DNA of 64,000 bases from Aquisalinus luteolus (GCF_009712425.2 NZ_VCJR02000001.1:1368001-1432000); one strand, 5' to 3'. Counted from the first letter of the stretch, positions 17,241 to 26,510 are shown. Notes: generated by a model not told the origin, from the letters alone. Numbers and translations are program-made.

Positions 17241-17910
17241 CCTTCAGGCGTTCCCTGATGGATACAAAGACGTCATCGAACATTTCTTCAGTCAGCCTGC
17301 CGGTATTCGTGTTGTAGCGAGAGCAGTGATAGCTGTCGATCAGCGCCGCCGGGCGGCCATCCAGACTTATGTCGTGCACGGCATTATGGCCGAAGGTGAG
17401 GGCGGACCGCTTCATCCCAAGGGCAGATAAAGTGTTGTCGTGGGATATCCTCCCAAGACACATGATGACTTTCAGGGCGGGCAGGGAGTTCAGTCTCGAC
17501 ACCAGAAAAGGACGACAGGTCGTCGCTTCGCCGCCGGTCGGCTTGTTCTGCGGTGGCACGCAGCGTACCGCATTGGTGATCATTGCCCTGTGCAATGTCA
17601 GCCCGTCATCAGGTCGGGCATCATAGGTGCCCTTGGCAAAGCCGTGGCGCAACATGGTCGCATAGAGCAGGTCGCCTGCATAATCGCCTGTGAACGGACG
17701 GCCGGTCTTGTTCGCCCCCTGCACACCAGGCGCGAGGCCGACGATTATCAACTCGACCGCCTTGTCACCCTCCGGCGGCCCGAAGGATGGCACGGCGCCG
17801 TTGAACCAGTCCGGATGGGCCGCTTCGTTCTCGCGCCTGTAGTCGACAAGGCGCGGGCAAAGCGGACAGTCAGGTGCTGGTTCAGGCGGTATATTTTCTG
17901 GATTGGCCAT
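17233..17910 (-). CDS. Uracil-DNA glycosylase, family 5 (UdgB-like)
   Basis: 225 residues. Four cysteines at about 15, 18, 117 and 132 ('CPLC', 'VRCVPP', 'TTCRPF') fit a 4Fe-4S cluster. Motif A 'GLAPGVQGANKTGRPFTGD' and motif B 'SYHCSRYNTNTGR' are typical of family 5 enzymes, which lack the usual polar catalytic residue in motif A. It would remove uracil, and possibly other deaminated bases, from DNA. It is transcribed in the same direction as the NYN gene, 12 bases downstream of it, so the two may form an operon. Confidence 0.88.
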   Translation of the reverse strand: MANPENIPPEPAPDCPLCPRLVDYRRENEAAHPDWFNGAVPSFGPPEGDKAVELIIVGLAPGVQGANKTGRPFTGDYAGDLLYATMLRHGFAKGTYDARPDDGLTLHRAMITNAVRCVPPQNKPTGGEATTCRPFLVSRLNSLPALKVIMCLGRISHDNTLSALGMKRSALTFGHNAVHDISLDGRPAALIDSYHCSRYNTNTGRLTEEMFDDVFVSIRERLKAI

Positions 17911-17922
17911 CAGGGACGATTA

Positions 17923-18525
17923 TCAGAAATCGTCGTCTTCATCGAAGAATTCTTCGTCATTGTTCTTTCGAGGTGGTGCGCCCTTGCGACCGATCGTGCC
18001 CTGCAAGTCCGCAAGGTCGATGAAGTGGTCGGCCATGCGGCGGATATCGTCACTTGCCATTGGCGGTGTGGTCTTGACCGTAGAGACGAGGGTGACCTTC
18101 ACGCCCTTGCCCTGGACCGCCTCTATTGCCCGACGGAAATCACCATTGCCTGTGAACAGGACGACTGCGTCGAGCTTGTCGGCGAGCATGACCATGTCGA
18201 CCGCGAGCTCGATATCGACAGAGCCCTTGTAGCGTTTTTTGCCCTGCGCGTCGGTATATTCCCGCGCGATCTTGGTCACCATTGTGTAGCCATTATAGTC
18301 GAGCCAGTCGACGAGGGGGCGCAAGGGGGAGTAGTCCTGATCGCGGTCTTCCTGCATCGAAGTGTAGTAATAGGCGCGGATCAGCCGGCTTTCCTCGCGG
18401 GTCTTTTTCAGCAGGCTCTTGTAGTCTATGTCGAAGCCAAGGTTGCGGGCCGTCTTGTAGAGATTGGCGCCATCGATAAAGATCGCCGTGCGGTCGTCTT
18501 CGTCCAGTCCTAGCCAGGTATTCAT
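17923..18525 (-). CDS. NYN domain (LabA/DUF88) ribonuclease-like protein
   Basis: About 200 residues. The PIN-like NYN fold is recognised by 'TAIFIDGANLYKTARNLG' (first Asp), 'KGSVDIELAVDMVMLADK' and 'LFTGNGDFRRAIE', which together give the acidic metal site of this RNase family. The tail is highly acidic ('NNDEEFFDEDDDF'). ATG 18525 has AAGGA in proper spacing; ATG 18531 would be too close. It is divergent from folK with a 100-base spacer and probably co-transcribed with the glycosylase. The RNA target is unknown. Confidence 0.88.
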   Translation of the reverse strand: MNTWLGLDEDDRTAIFIDGANLYKTARNLGFDIDYKSLLKKTREESRLIRAYYYTSMQEDRDQDYSPLRPLVDWLDYNGYTMVTKIAREYTDAQGKKRYKGSVDIELAVDMVMLADKLDAVVLFTGNGDFRRAIEAVQGKGVKVTLVSTVKTTPPMASDDIRRMADHFIDLADLQGTIGRKGAPPRKNNDEEFFDEDDDF

Positions 18526-18625
18526 TATCATTCCTTCCCAATATTGCCTGTATTATAACGTGATATGATATAGACGGCGTAACGTATTTGAATCCTTGGA
18601 AAAATCAACCTCAAGTGAAACTGGT

Positions 18626-19132
18626 ATGATCATTATCGCGCTAGGGTCGAACAAGACGTTTTGCGGACAACTGCCGGGGGAAATTGTTACCAAGGCCATG
18701 GATGCATTGGTTGATTTTGGCAGTGGGCAGAGGCGCTCGAGCCTCTATTCCAGCCCCGCCTGGCCTGACCCGACCGAGCCGCCCTATGTAAATGCCGTTA
18801 CTTCATTTGAGCAGAGCCATTATACGCCGGAGCAATTACTGGCTTCTCTTCACGCCGTCGAGGATGCGTTCGGGCGGGAGAGGGCCTACCTGCAGGATCC
18901 GGCATTGCGTTATGCCCCGCGAACCCTGGACCTCGATCTGATCGCTTATCACGGCGAGGCCCGCGAGGGAGCGGCAGAAAGCCTTCACCTGCCTCATCCG
19001 GCGCTTGCCGAGCGAGATTTCGTACTACTGCCGCTGCGCGAGATTTCACCATCTTGGCAGCACCCTGAATCGTCCTTATCTGTGGAAGAGATGATTTCAG
19101 CCCTGCCGCAGGTCACGGCGACCCGGATTTAG
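18626..19132 (+). CDS. folK: 2-amino-4-hydroxy-6-hydroxymethyldihydropteridine pyrophosphokinase
   Basis: 168 residues from ATG 18626 (MIIIALGSN), the usual HPPK start; an upstream in-frame TTG at 18596 is less likely. The motifs 'RYAPRTLDLDLIAY' and 'LPHPALAERDFVLLPL' are the HPPK signatures for ATP/Mg and pterin binding. The enzyme transfers pyrophosphate from ATP to the pterin alcohol in folate synthesis. rpoZ follows 91 bases downstream on the same strand. The insert 'REGAAES' slightly lengthens the central loop. Confidence 0.94.
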   Translation: MIIIALGSNKTFCGQLPGEIVTKAMDALVDFGSGQRRSSLYSSPAWPDPTEPPYVNAVTSFEQSHYTPEQLLASLHAVEDAFGRERAYLQDPALRYAPRTLDLDLIAYHGEAREGAAESLHLPHPALAERDFVLLPLREISPSWQHPESSLSVEEMISALPQVTATRI

Positions 19133-19223
19133 CCTTTAATTCCGGGCAATACAGGCCTGTTTCGAGTTGATTTCACCGGCATGACACTGTAGGAGTGCGC
19201 TTTCGCCGATTAGGAGATAATGA

Positions 19224-19586
19224 ATGGCTCGCGTCACTGTAGAAGATTGCGTCGACAAGGTAGACAACCGTTTCGATCTCGTCCTGCTTGCCGCCCACCG
19301 CGCGCGGACGATTTCCTCGGGGTCACCGATTCTTGTCGACCGTGACAACGACAAGAACCCTGTCGTCGCCCTGCGCGAGATTGCAGACTCCAACCTCAAG
19401 CCGGAAGATGTGCGCGAGGACCTCGTCACGTCCCTGCAGAAACAGCTCGATGTCGACGAGCCGGAAGATGCCGAAGGCGCCGCTGCCGAGAAGGCAGACC
19501 TGCCGGAGCACGACACGATGAGCGAGGATGACCTTCTGCGTGCCCTGCAGACGACGGGCATGTCGCCGGTACAGAACAAGGGCTGA
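19224..19586 (+). CDS. rpoZ: DNA-directed RNA polymerase omega subunit
   Basis: 120 residues starting [20 protein letters not shown], the standard omega N-terminus, with '[12 protein letters not shown]' for contact with beta-prime and an acidic C-terminal extension typical of alphaproteobacteria. Omega helps assemble RNA polymerase and contributes to the ppGpp site on the core enzyme. The RelA/SpoT homologue gene follows directly, a conserved pairing. TAGGAGATA precedes the ATG. Confidence 0.96.
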   Translation: MARVTVEDCVDKVDNRFDLVLLAAHRARTISSGSPILVDRDNDKNPVVALREIADSNLKPEDVREDLVTSLQKQLDVDEPEDAEGAAAEKADLPEHDTMSEDDLLRALQTTGMSPVQNKG

Positions 19587-19672
19587 GACCGGCACCGCTG
19601 ATCCGGCCTTCGAGGTTTAGTCGAGTTTTCGGGCACGGTCGCTGAGGCGCCGTCCTGACTGTCGGGTTGGAA

Positions 19673-22180
19673 ATGAGCACTCAGAAAGCCGGAACATCCA
19701 GAACTCATGAGAGCACTGAAAAGGTTTCGTCTGCAGTCCAGAAGAAACCAGCGACGAAGACTGGAAAGAGCGAGGCTGAACAGGGCTCTGGCGGCCAACA
19801 GGATACGTCTGTTCTACAAACAGAAGCGCCGGGAAAACTTCAACGTCCTTCTCGCAGCACGAAAGCGAAAGTATCGCGTGCGCCAGCGGATCAGGAAAGT
19901 GAGCCTGGGAGCGCCACAGCGACGCAAAAGACGTCAAAACCGGCGCGGAAAAGCGTAAGCAAGCCGAGCTCCTATCCGGTCGGCTTCATCCGCCAGTACG
20001 AACTGGTCGAGCGGGTGAAAGCCTACGACCCTGCTGCCGACGAGGACCTTCTCAACCGCGCCTATGTCTTCTCGATGAAGGCCCATGGCGGACAGACGCG
20101 GTCCTCCGGCGATCCCTATTTCACCCATCCCATTTCCGTTGCCGCCATCCTCACCGAGTTGAAGGCCGACCCGGAGACGATCGTGACCGCGTTGTTGCAC
20201 GATACGGTTGAAGACACGGACACGACTGTCGAGGATATCGAACGCCTGTTCGGTCCATCCGTCGCAGAGCTCGTCGATGGCGTGACCAAGCTGTCGCTGA
20301 TGGAAATGCGTTCTGCCGAAACAAAGCAGGCAGAGAATTTCCGCAAGTTCGTGCTCGCGATGGCACAGGACGTCCGTGTACTGCTGGTCAAGCTGGCGGA
20401 CCGCCTGCACAACATGCGCACGCTGCACTACATCAAGCGCAAGGAAAAACGCCAGCGCATCGCCATGGAAACGATGCAGATCTACGCACCGCTCGCCGGG
20501 CGCATCGGCGTTCAAAAATTCCGCGATGAGCTGGAAGACCTATCCTTCAAATATCTCGATCCTGAGGGCTACACGGCGATCCGCGAAGGGTTGCGCAAGC
20601 TCGGCAAGGACACGGTGCGCTCGGTCGTGCAGCTGTCGCAAACCCTTCGTGAAAAGCTGGAAGCGGCACGAGTAAAGGCCGAGGTTCACAGTCGGGAAAA
20701 GCGGCCATTCTCGATTTGGCGCAAGATGCAGCGCAAGGGCAACGCTTTCGACGAGCTGGCGGATATCTATGCCTTCCGGGTTCTCGTCGATACCGTCGAG
20801 GATTGCTACAAGGTTCTGGGCGTTATCCACTCGTCTTTCCCGATGATCCCGCACGAGTTTGACGATTACATCTCGCTTCCAAAGCCAAACAATTATCGGT
20901 CGATCCATACTGCGGTGCTGGCGCCGGTCGACGAGACCGGTGTGCGCCAGCGCGTCGAGATCCAGATTCGCACCAAGGAGATGCACGAAACTGCAGAGCG
21001 CGGTATCGCGGCCCATTGGCGGTACAAGGATGAAACGTCATTCCCGAGTGAAGGGCGCCAGATAGAGATCGACAGGGCAGGGCAGTTCGACCCGTATGAA
21101 TGGGCCCGCAATGCCGTTGAAATGCTGCAGCATGGCGACGATGTCGGCGAGTTCCTTGAAAACGCGAAGCTGGAGCTTTTCCAGGACACGATCTACTGCT
21201 TCACGCCAAAGGGCCGGGTGATGTCGCTTCCTGTCGGTGCAACCGCGATCGACTTTGCCTATTCGCTGCATACCGACATCGGTGATACCTGCGTCGGCGC
21301 GCGCGTGAATGGCGTGACCAAGCCGCTGCGCACGCCCCTGCGCAATGGCGATGTCGTTTCCATACTGCGCTCTGACAATGCACCGATCCCACAGGACTGG
21401 GAGACGATGGCGATCACCGGCAGGGCGAAGTCGGGCATCAAGCGGCGTATCAAGCAGCTGCAGAAAAAGGAACAGGTGAAATTTGGTCACCGTATCCTCG
21501 AATCCGAATTTTCAACCCACGGCCTTTCATGGTCCGAAAGTTCCATCGAAGAAGCGCTCGACAAGTTGGGCTATAGCAGCGTCAAGAAGGTCTATGAGGC
21601 GGTCGGGTCGATGCGTCTTGACGCAAAAGCCGTTCGTCAGATCATCTATCCGGGCACGGATGGAAAAGACCAGCCGAAACGCCGACTGCGCCAGAGCTAT
21701 GAGGGCGGGCACCAGCATTCGATTCCGATCCAGGGCCTTACAGGGGGCGTTTCTGTCAGTTTTGCCCCGTGCTGTTCGCCCCTGCCGGGAGAGCGTATCA
21801 TTGGCCTGCCTGGAGATGATGGGGCGGTGAACGTTCACCGCATCGATTGCGACACGCTGGGCCGGACGACAATCTCTGAAGAGCGCTGGCTCGACCTGCG
21901 CTGGCGTAGCGATACAGAAGAAGAGTTCATCGCGCCGATCAAGGTGACGGTGAAGAACCGCAGCGGTGCGCTTGCCCACGTCGCCCTGATGATGACCCAG
22001 TACGAGGCAGATATCCGCGATATCCGGCTGCGTCACAGGGAAGTTGATTTCAACGATATCCTCATCGACATCCTGGTTCGGGACGTGAAGCACCTGACGA
22101 ATGTACTCACCGGCCTGCGGGCATCGGAACACGTGCTTGCCGCAGAGCGCCGCACGGATGTAGAACCAGCATCCAATTAG
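19673..22180 (+). CDS. RelA/SpoT-type (p)ppGpp synthetase/hydrolase with long N-terminal extension
   Basis: 835 residues from ATG 19673. About 100 residues rich in Lys, Ser, Thr, Gln and Pro precede the HD hydrolase domain, which looks intact ('QTRSSGDPYFTHP', HD at about 176-177 in 'LLHDTVED', 'KLADRLHNMRTL'). The synthetase domain has 'NNYRSIHTAV' and 'EIQIRT', but the loop reads EFDD (about 395-398), the EXDD form usual in monofunctional RelA; bifunctional enzymes usually have RXKD. TGS ('IYCFTPKGRVMSLP') and C-terminal ACT domains follow. It makes and degrades the stringent alarmone. pyrE follows after 17 bases. Confidence 0.95.
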   Translation: MSTQKAGTSRTHESTEKVSSAVQKKPATKTGKSEAEQGSGGQQDTSVLQTEAPGKLQRPSRSTKAKVSRAPADQESEPGSATATQKTSKPARKSVSKPSSYPVGFIRQYELVERVKAYDPAADEDLLNRAYVFSMKAHGGQTRSSGDPYFTHPISVAAILTELKADPETIVTALLHDTVEDTDTTVEDIERLFGPSVAELVDGVTKLSLMEMRSAETKQAENFRKFVLAMAQDVRVLLVKLADRLHNMRTLHYIKRKEKRQRIAMETMQIYAPLAGRIGVQKFRDELEDLSFKYLDPEGYTAIREGLRKLGKDTVRSVVQLSQTLREKLEAARVKAEVHSREKRPFSIWRKMQRKGNAFDELADIYAFRVLVDTVEDCYKVLGVIHSSFPMIPHEFDDYISLPKPNNYRSIHTAVLAPVDETGVRQRVEIQIRTKEMHETAERGIAAHWRYKDETSFPSEGRQIEIDRAGQFDPYEWARNAVEMLQHGDDVGEFLENAKLELFQDTIYCFTPKGRVMSLPVGATAIDFAYSLHTDIGDTCVGARVNGVTKPLRTPLRNGDVVSILRSDNAPIPQDWETMAITGRAKSGIKRRIKQLQKKEQVKFGHRILESEFSTHGLSWSESSIEEALDKLGYSSVKKVYEAVGSMRLDAKAVRQIIYPGTDGKDQPKRRLRQSYEGGHQHSIPIQGLTGGVSVSFAPCCSPLPGERIIGLPGDDGAVNVHRIDCDTLGRTTISEERWLDLRWRSDTEEEFIAPIKVTVKNRSGALAHVALMMTQYEADIRDIRLRHREVDFNDILIDILVRDVKHLTNVLTGLRASEHVLAAERRTDVEPASN

Positions 22181-22197
22181 AAGAAGGACGATAAAAG

Positions 22198-22806
22198 ATG
22201 GCCGTATCCGCCGCGCACGCAATGACGAAAGACCAGGTTCTGGAGGAGTTCACAGCCTGCGGCGCCCTCATGAACGGCCATTTCATCCTGTCTTCGGGCC
22301 TGCGCAGCGATACCTATCTGAACAAGTCCATTGTCTCCATGTATCCGGACCGCACGGCCCGCCTGTGTGCGGCGCTTGCTCTCAAGGCTCAGGATAAATT
22401 TGGCGAACAGATCGACTATGTCATCTCGCCCGCCATGGGCGGCATCATTTATGGCTATGAGACCGCGCGTGCGCTGGAGCTACCCTTTATGTACACCGAG
22501 CGGGTGAATGGCCAGTTCGAGCTGCGCCGCGGTTTCCAGATCGAGGGGGCTGGCCGTGTACTGATCGTCGAGGATATAATCTCGACAGGCCTTTCAGCCC
22601 GCGAATGCGTCGAGGCGGTCAAGCGCCATGGTGGTACGCCTCTCGCCGTTGCCTGCCTGATCGACAGGTCGGGGGGCAAGGCGAATGTCGGCCTGCCGAT
22701 CCTGCCACTGGCAGAGCTCGATGTACCGGCCTATCGCTCCGACCAGCTGCCGGCTCATCTGAAGGATATTCCGCCGGTCAAGCCGGGCAGCAGGGGGCTT
22801 GCCTGA
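22198..22806 (+). CDS. pyrE: Orotate phosphoribosyltransferase
   Basis: 202 residues of the type I PRTase fold. The PRPP loop is 'VLIVEDIISTG', and the N-terminal region 'GHFILSSGLRSDTYLNKS' is typical of the longer alphaproteobacterial PyrE. It joins orotate to PRPP giving orotidine 5'-phosphate in pyrimidine synthesis. GAAGGA precedes the start. The TGA overlaps the pdxJ ATG by one base, so the genes are coupled. Confidence 0.95.
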   Translation: MAVSAAHAMTKDQVLEEFTACGALMNGHFILSSGLRSDTYLNKSIVSMYPDRTARLCAALALKAQDKFGEQIDYVISPAMGGIIYGYETARALELPFMYTERVNGQFELRRGFQIEGAGRVLIVEDIISTGLSARECVEAVKRHGGTPLAVACLIDRSGGKANVGLPILPLAELDVPAYRSDQLPAHLKDIPPVKPGSRGLA

Positions 22807-23600
22807 TGGTCGACCGCGAGCCATTGCAGCGCAACCCGGCGGCCGATGAGCCGCGTGTGCGCCTTGGCGTGAATATCGACCATGTGGCAACGCTCAGGAA
22901 TGCCCGGGGCGGCGCCAATCCAGATCCGATCCGTGCCGCTCAGCTTGCCGCCGCTGCCGGTGCCGATGGCATCACTGCGCATCTGCGCGAGGACCGTCGC
23001 CATATCCGCGACGAGGACATGTATCGCCTGAAGGACGAAGTCAGCCTGCCATTGAATTTCGAGATGGCCGCGACCGAGGAAATGCTGGCGATCAGCGTCG
23101 ACGTGCAACCCCATGCCGTTTGCCTCGTCCCGGAGAAACGAACCGAGCGGACAACGGAGGGCGGGCTTGATGTCGCCGGGCAGAAGCAGCTGCTCGCAGG
23201 CATCATCGACCGGCTGGGCGAGGCGGGTATCCGCGTGTCTCTCTTCATCGATCCGGAAGAAGTGCAGGTCCGCACGGCCGCAGAACTGAAAGCCCCCGTT
23301 ATCGAATTGCATACCGGCGCCTATCATCAGGCGGCACTCGCCACTACACCGGCCCGTATCCAGGACGAGTTCGACAAGATCGAGGCGGCAGCGAAGCTGG
23401 GGCATGACCTCGGTCTCGAAATCCATGCTGGCCACGGGCTCGATTTCTACAACGTCCAGCCGATTGCAGGCCTTCCGCAAGTGCGCGAGCTCAACATCGG
23501 TCATTTTCTCATCGGCGAGTCAGTCTTCATGGGGCTTCATGAAGCGATCCGTGAGATGCGTCGGCTGATAGACGATGCCCGTTCGGGCATGCTGGTATAG
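22806..23600 (+). CDS. pdxJ: Pyridoxine 5'-phosphate synthase
   Basis: 264 residues. '[18 protein letters not shown]' and '[14 protein letters not shown]' are the PdxJ hallmarks, followed by '[13 protein letters not shown]' and '[10 protein letters not shown]'. It condenses 1-deoxyxylulose 5-phosphate with 3-amino-2-oxopropyl phosphate to give pyridoxine 5'-phosphate. The real start is ATG 22806, overlapping the pyrE stop; the first 20 residues are a short extension before the family start. acpS begins five bases after the stop, the classical pdxJ-acpS pair. Confidence 0.96.
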   Translation: MVDREPLQRNPAADEPRVRLGVNIDHVATLRNARGGANPDPIRAAQLAAAAGADGITAHLREDRRHIRDEDMYRLKDEVSLPLNFEMAATEEMLAISVDVQPHAVCLVPEKRTERTTEGGLDVAGQKQLLAGIIDRLGEAGIRVSLFIDPEEVQVRTAAELKAPVIELHTGAYHQAALATTPARIQDEFDKIEAAAKLGHDLGLEIHAGHGLDFYNVQPIAGLPQVRELNIGHFLIGESVFMGLHEAIREMRRLIDDARSGMLV

Positions 23601-23605
23601 CGCTC

Positions 23606-24022
23606 ATGATCATTGGTCTCGGTAACGATCTCATCGACATCCGCCGCGTTGAGAAGACGCTGGAACGACACGGCTCACGCTTCACCGAGCGGCTCTATAC
23701 CGAAGTTGAACAGGCCAAATCCGACCGCCGCCACAACCGCGCCGCCAGCTATGCCAAGCGCTTTGCCGCCAAGGAAGCCTGCGCCAAGGCGCTGGGCACA
23801 GGCCTGTCGCGCGGCGTTTACTGGCGCGACATGGGCGTCATCAACCTGCCGGGCGGCAAGCCGACCTTGCAATTGACAGGCGGCGCAGCCAAAAGACTGG
23901 AACAGATTACGCCTGACGGCATGAAAGCCGAAATCCACCTGACAATCACCGACGATTTTCCGTTGGCGCAGGCAATTGTCATCATATACGCTGTCCCGGA
24001 CCGGGACAGTATCGAACAGTAA
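23606..24022 (+). CDS. acpS: Holo-[acyl-carrier-protein] synthase
   Basis: 138 residues. '[23 protein letters not shown]' carries the metal aspartate and '[16 protein letters not shown]' the second metal-binding glutamate of AcpS-type phosphopantetheinyl transferases. It loads 4'-phosphopantetheine from CoA on acyl carrier protein. It lies between pdxJ and lepB with gaps of 5 and 13 bases, part of one long operon. Confidence 0.96.
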   Translation: MIIGLGNDLIDIRRVEKTLERHGSRFTERLYTEVEQAKSDRRHNRAASYAKRFAAKEACAKALGTGLSRGVYWRDMGVINLPGGKPTLQLTGGAAKRLEQITPDGMKAEIHLTITDDFPLAQAIVIIYAVPDRDSIEQ

Positions 24023-24035
24023 GCAGGACTTGCGC

Positions 24036-24854
24036 ATGAAATCTGTAAAAGAGCTTATCTCCGGCAGGGGCGGTATGGAAGGTGAGCGTATCGGCAAGTC
24101 CGCTGGCGACGAAATGACACCCGCCGAAGAGGCCTGGGACATCCTGAAGACCATTCTGCTGGCCGTGGCGATCACTCTCGTTTTCCGCATGGTTGCCTGG
24201 CAGCCTTTCAACATCCCATCCGGCTCGATGCGTCCGAATTTGCTGGTTGGTGACTTCCTCGTCGTCTCCAAGTTCGAGTATGGCTATTCAAAAGCGTCAC
24301 TGATCTATCCGCTGACACGGCTGCCGGTTGAAGGGCGCCTGTTCGGAAGTGAGCCGGAGCGTGGTGAGGTCGTGGTCTTCAAGAACCAGGCGGACCGTAA
24401 CCGCGACTATATCAAGCGCGTCATCGGTGTGCCGGGCGACAAGATCCAGATGATTGGCGGGGTTCTCTATCTGAATGACCAGGCCGTTCCGCGCCAGCAG
24501 ATCAGCGATGATCCTGTCTGGTGCAACAACACCCGCGGCAATGCGGCGAGCTATATTGAGACGCTACCGAATGGTATCAGCTACAAGATCCAGGAATGCG
24601 AAGGCGATAACGACCAGCTCGACAATATCGGTCCGCAATTCGTGCCAGCGGGCCATTATTTCATGATGGGCGATAACCGCGACAATTCGCAGGACAGCCG
24701 CACACCGCAAGTCGGCTTCGTGCCGGCGGACCAGATCGTCGGACGGGCCCAGCGCCTCGTCTTCTCCGTTGATGGCCACGACACGAACATTCTCAAGTTC
24801 TGGAACTGGCCGACCCATATCCGCTGGGGCCGGATATTCGACCCGGTGGAGTAG
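24036..24854 (+). CDS. lepB: Signal peptidase I
   Basis: 272 residues. One N-terminal membrane segment (about 36-56) is followed by the catalytic serine Ser64 in 'FNIPSGSMRPNLLVGD' and the general-base lysine Lys127 in 'DYIKRVIGVPGD'; 'GDNRDNSQDSR' is the conserved box E. It removes signal peptides from exported proteins at the inner membrane. ATG 24036 is chosen with AGGA eight bases upstream; the first 28 residues form a cytoplasmic lead not always present in homologues. Confidence 0.95.
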   Translation: MKSVKELISGRGGMEGERIGKSAGDEMTPAEEAWDILKTILLAVAITLVFRMVAWQPFNIPSGSMRPNLLVGDFLVVSKFEYGYSKASLIYPLTRLPVEGRLFGSEPERGEVVVFKNQADRNRDYIKRVIGVPGDKIQMIGGVLYLNDQAVPRQQISDDPVWCNNTRGNAASYIETLPNGISYKIQECEGDNDQLDNIGPQFVPAGHYFMMGDNRDNSQDSRTPQVGFVPADQIVGRAQRLVFSVDGHDTNILKFWNWPTHIRWGRIFDPVE

Positions 24855-24858
24855 GCTG

Positions 24859-25569
24859 TTGACTGATCAAGGGCAGGATAAGCTCGCCGCCCTCCAGGAC
24901 AGGATTGACCATCGCTTCAGGGATATGAGCCTGCTGGAACGGGCCGTGACCCATTCAAGCCTGTCGGGGTCGGGTACGGTGCGCGATCTGGAGCGGCTGG
25001 AGTTTCTCGGCGACCGCGTCCTCGGGCTGATGACGGCAGAAACGCTATGGCGGCGGTTCCCGGATTACTCCGAAGGCGACATGGCGCCGCGCCTGAATGC
25101 GCTTGTCCGCAAGGAAACATGCGCCAAGGCGGCTCGTGCCATAGGCCTTGCCGACGCGTTGCGCATGTCGGCATCGGAGGAAGATGCCGGCGGTCGCGAC
25201 AAGGATGCGATCCTTGGCGATGCCTGTGAGGCGCTGCTCGGCGCGCTCTACGTAGATGGCGGGCTGAAGGCGGCGCAGAAGGTGTTCGACCTTTATTGGG
25301 GCGTGAATTTCGACAAGCTGGCTGCGCGCTTCATGGATGCCAAGACGGCACTTCAGGAATGGGCGCAAAGCGAGCGCAAGAGCGCTCCGGTGTACAAAAC
25401 TGTCTCGACGGAGGGCCCGGCACATGCGCCTGTCTTCGTTGTAGAGGCTAGTGTCACCGGCCTGAAACCGGCGACGGGTGAGGCTGGCTCCAAACGGGCC
25501 GCACAGATGCTGGCGGCCCAGGCCATTTTGTTGCGTGAAAAAATCTGGACGGATAACGACATTGACTGA
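24859..25569 (+). CDS. rnc: Ribonuclease III
   Basis: 236 residues from a TTG at 24859 with GGTGGAG at 24845-24851 inside the end of lepB. The signature 'ERLEFLGDRVLGLM' supplies catalytic acidic residues, 'DACEALLGALYVDGG' the second set, and the C-terminal half is a double-stranded RNA binding domain ('GSKRAAQMLAAQAIL'). It cuts rRNA precursors and structured mRNAs. The stop lies inside the start of era, which also uses TTG, giving an eight-base overlap. Confidence 0.93.
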   Translation: MTDQGQDKLAALQDRIDHRFRDMSLLERAVTHSSLSGSGTVRDLERLEFLGDRVLGLMTAETLWRRFPDYSEGDMAPRLNALVRKETCAKAARAIGLADALRMSASEEDAGGRDKDAILGDACEALLGALYVDGGLKAAQKVFDLYWGVNFDKLAARFMDAKTALQEWAQSERKSAPVYKTVSTEGPAHAPVFVVEASVTGLKPATGEAGSKRAAQMLAAQAILLREKIWTDNDID

Positions 25570-26509
25570 AGAAACCACCCATTGCGGCTTTGTGACGGTG
25601 CTCGGCGCACCGAATGCGGGCAAATCGACCCTCGTCAACCAGATGGTCGGTGCCAAGGTCTCCATCGTCACCCACAAGGTGCAGACGACCCGTGCCCGCG
25701 TCCGTGGTGTTGCCGTGCAGGGACAAACCCAGATCGTTTATACCGACACGCCGGGCATCTTCCTGCCGCGCCGCAAGCTGGATGAAGCGATGGTCTCCGC
25801 CGCCTGGGAAGGCAATGAAGGCGCGGACGTCACCCTGCTGATGGTCGATGCCCCGGCCTATTACGAAAACCTGAAGGGCGATGCCAAGGGCGCGGCCCGC
25901 AAGGCCGCTGCTGACACGGACCGGATCGTCGAGGGGCTGAAGGCCGCTGGCGTAAAAGCGATCCTTGTCCTGAACAAGATCGACCTGATGCCGAGCGATC
26001 ATCTTCTCTCCATCACGGCCGCCCTGAACGAGGCGGCGGACTTCACCGAGACCTTCATGATCTCAGCCGAAAAGCGCCGCGGTCTCGATGGCCTGCGTGA
26101 CTATCTCGTTTCGCGCATGCCGGAAGGTCCGTGGATGTATCCGGAGGACCAGCTCTCCGACATCTCAGACCGGCTGATGGCAGCAGAAGTCACCCGTGAG
26201 AAGCTGTTCCTGCGCTTGCATCAGGAACTGCCCTATGCGTTGACCGTTGAAACGGAAAGCTGGAAGGAGCAAAAGGGCGGGGATATCCGCATCGAGCAGG
26301 TGATCTATGTTGAGCGTGACGGCCAGAAAAAGCTGGTGCTCGGCGCCGGTGGGCACACGATCAAGGCCGTGGGCCAGGCCGCCCGCGAGGAATTGCAGCA
26401 GATGCTGGACGTGAAGGTCCACCTGTTCCTGTTCGTGAAGGTGCGCGAGAACTGGTCGTCCGATCCGGCGAGGTTCCGCGAAATGGGGCTGGAAGCCCCC
26501 AAGGGCTGA
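25562..26509 (+). CDS. era: GTPase Era
   Basis: 315 residues from TTG 25562, the only start that keeps the full G1 loop close to the N-terminus. G1 'GAPNAGKST' (15-23), G3 'DTPG', G4 'NKID' and the C-terminal KH domain with 'GAGGHTIKAVGQAAREEL' are visible. Era binds the 3' end of 16S rRNA and acts in 30S subunit maturation. It overlaps rnc by eight bases and is one base from recO, so expression is coupled. Confidence 0.94.
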   Translation: MTEETTHCGFVTVLGAPNAGKSTLVNQMVGAKVSIVTHKVQTTRARVRGVAVQGQTQIVYTDTPGIFLPRRKLDEAMVSAAWEGNEGADVTLLMVDAPAYYENLKGDAKGAARKAAADTDRIVEGLKAAGVKAILVLNKIDLMPSDHLLSITAALNEAADFTETFMISAEKRRGLDGLRDYLVSRMPEGPWMYPEDQLSDISDRLMAAEVTREKLFLRLHQELPYALTVETESWKEQKGGDIRIEQVIYVERDGQKKLVLGAGGHTIKAVGQAAREELQQMLDVKVHLFLFVKVRENWSSDPARFREMGLEAPKG

Positions 26510-26510
26510 T

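Noticed and set aside
17440-18513. A 357-codon plus-strand frame over the glycosylase and NYN genes
   Set aside because: It spans two well-supported minus-strand genes and has no recognisable domain; high GC makes such shadow frames frequent.
19707-19958. Arg-rich 83-residue frame inside the RelA/SpoT extension as an independent gene
   Set aside because: No ribosome site or family match; kept only as part of a finding on the extension's odd composition.
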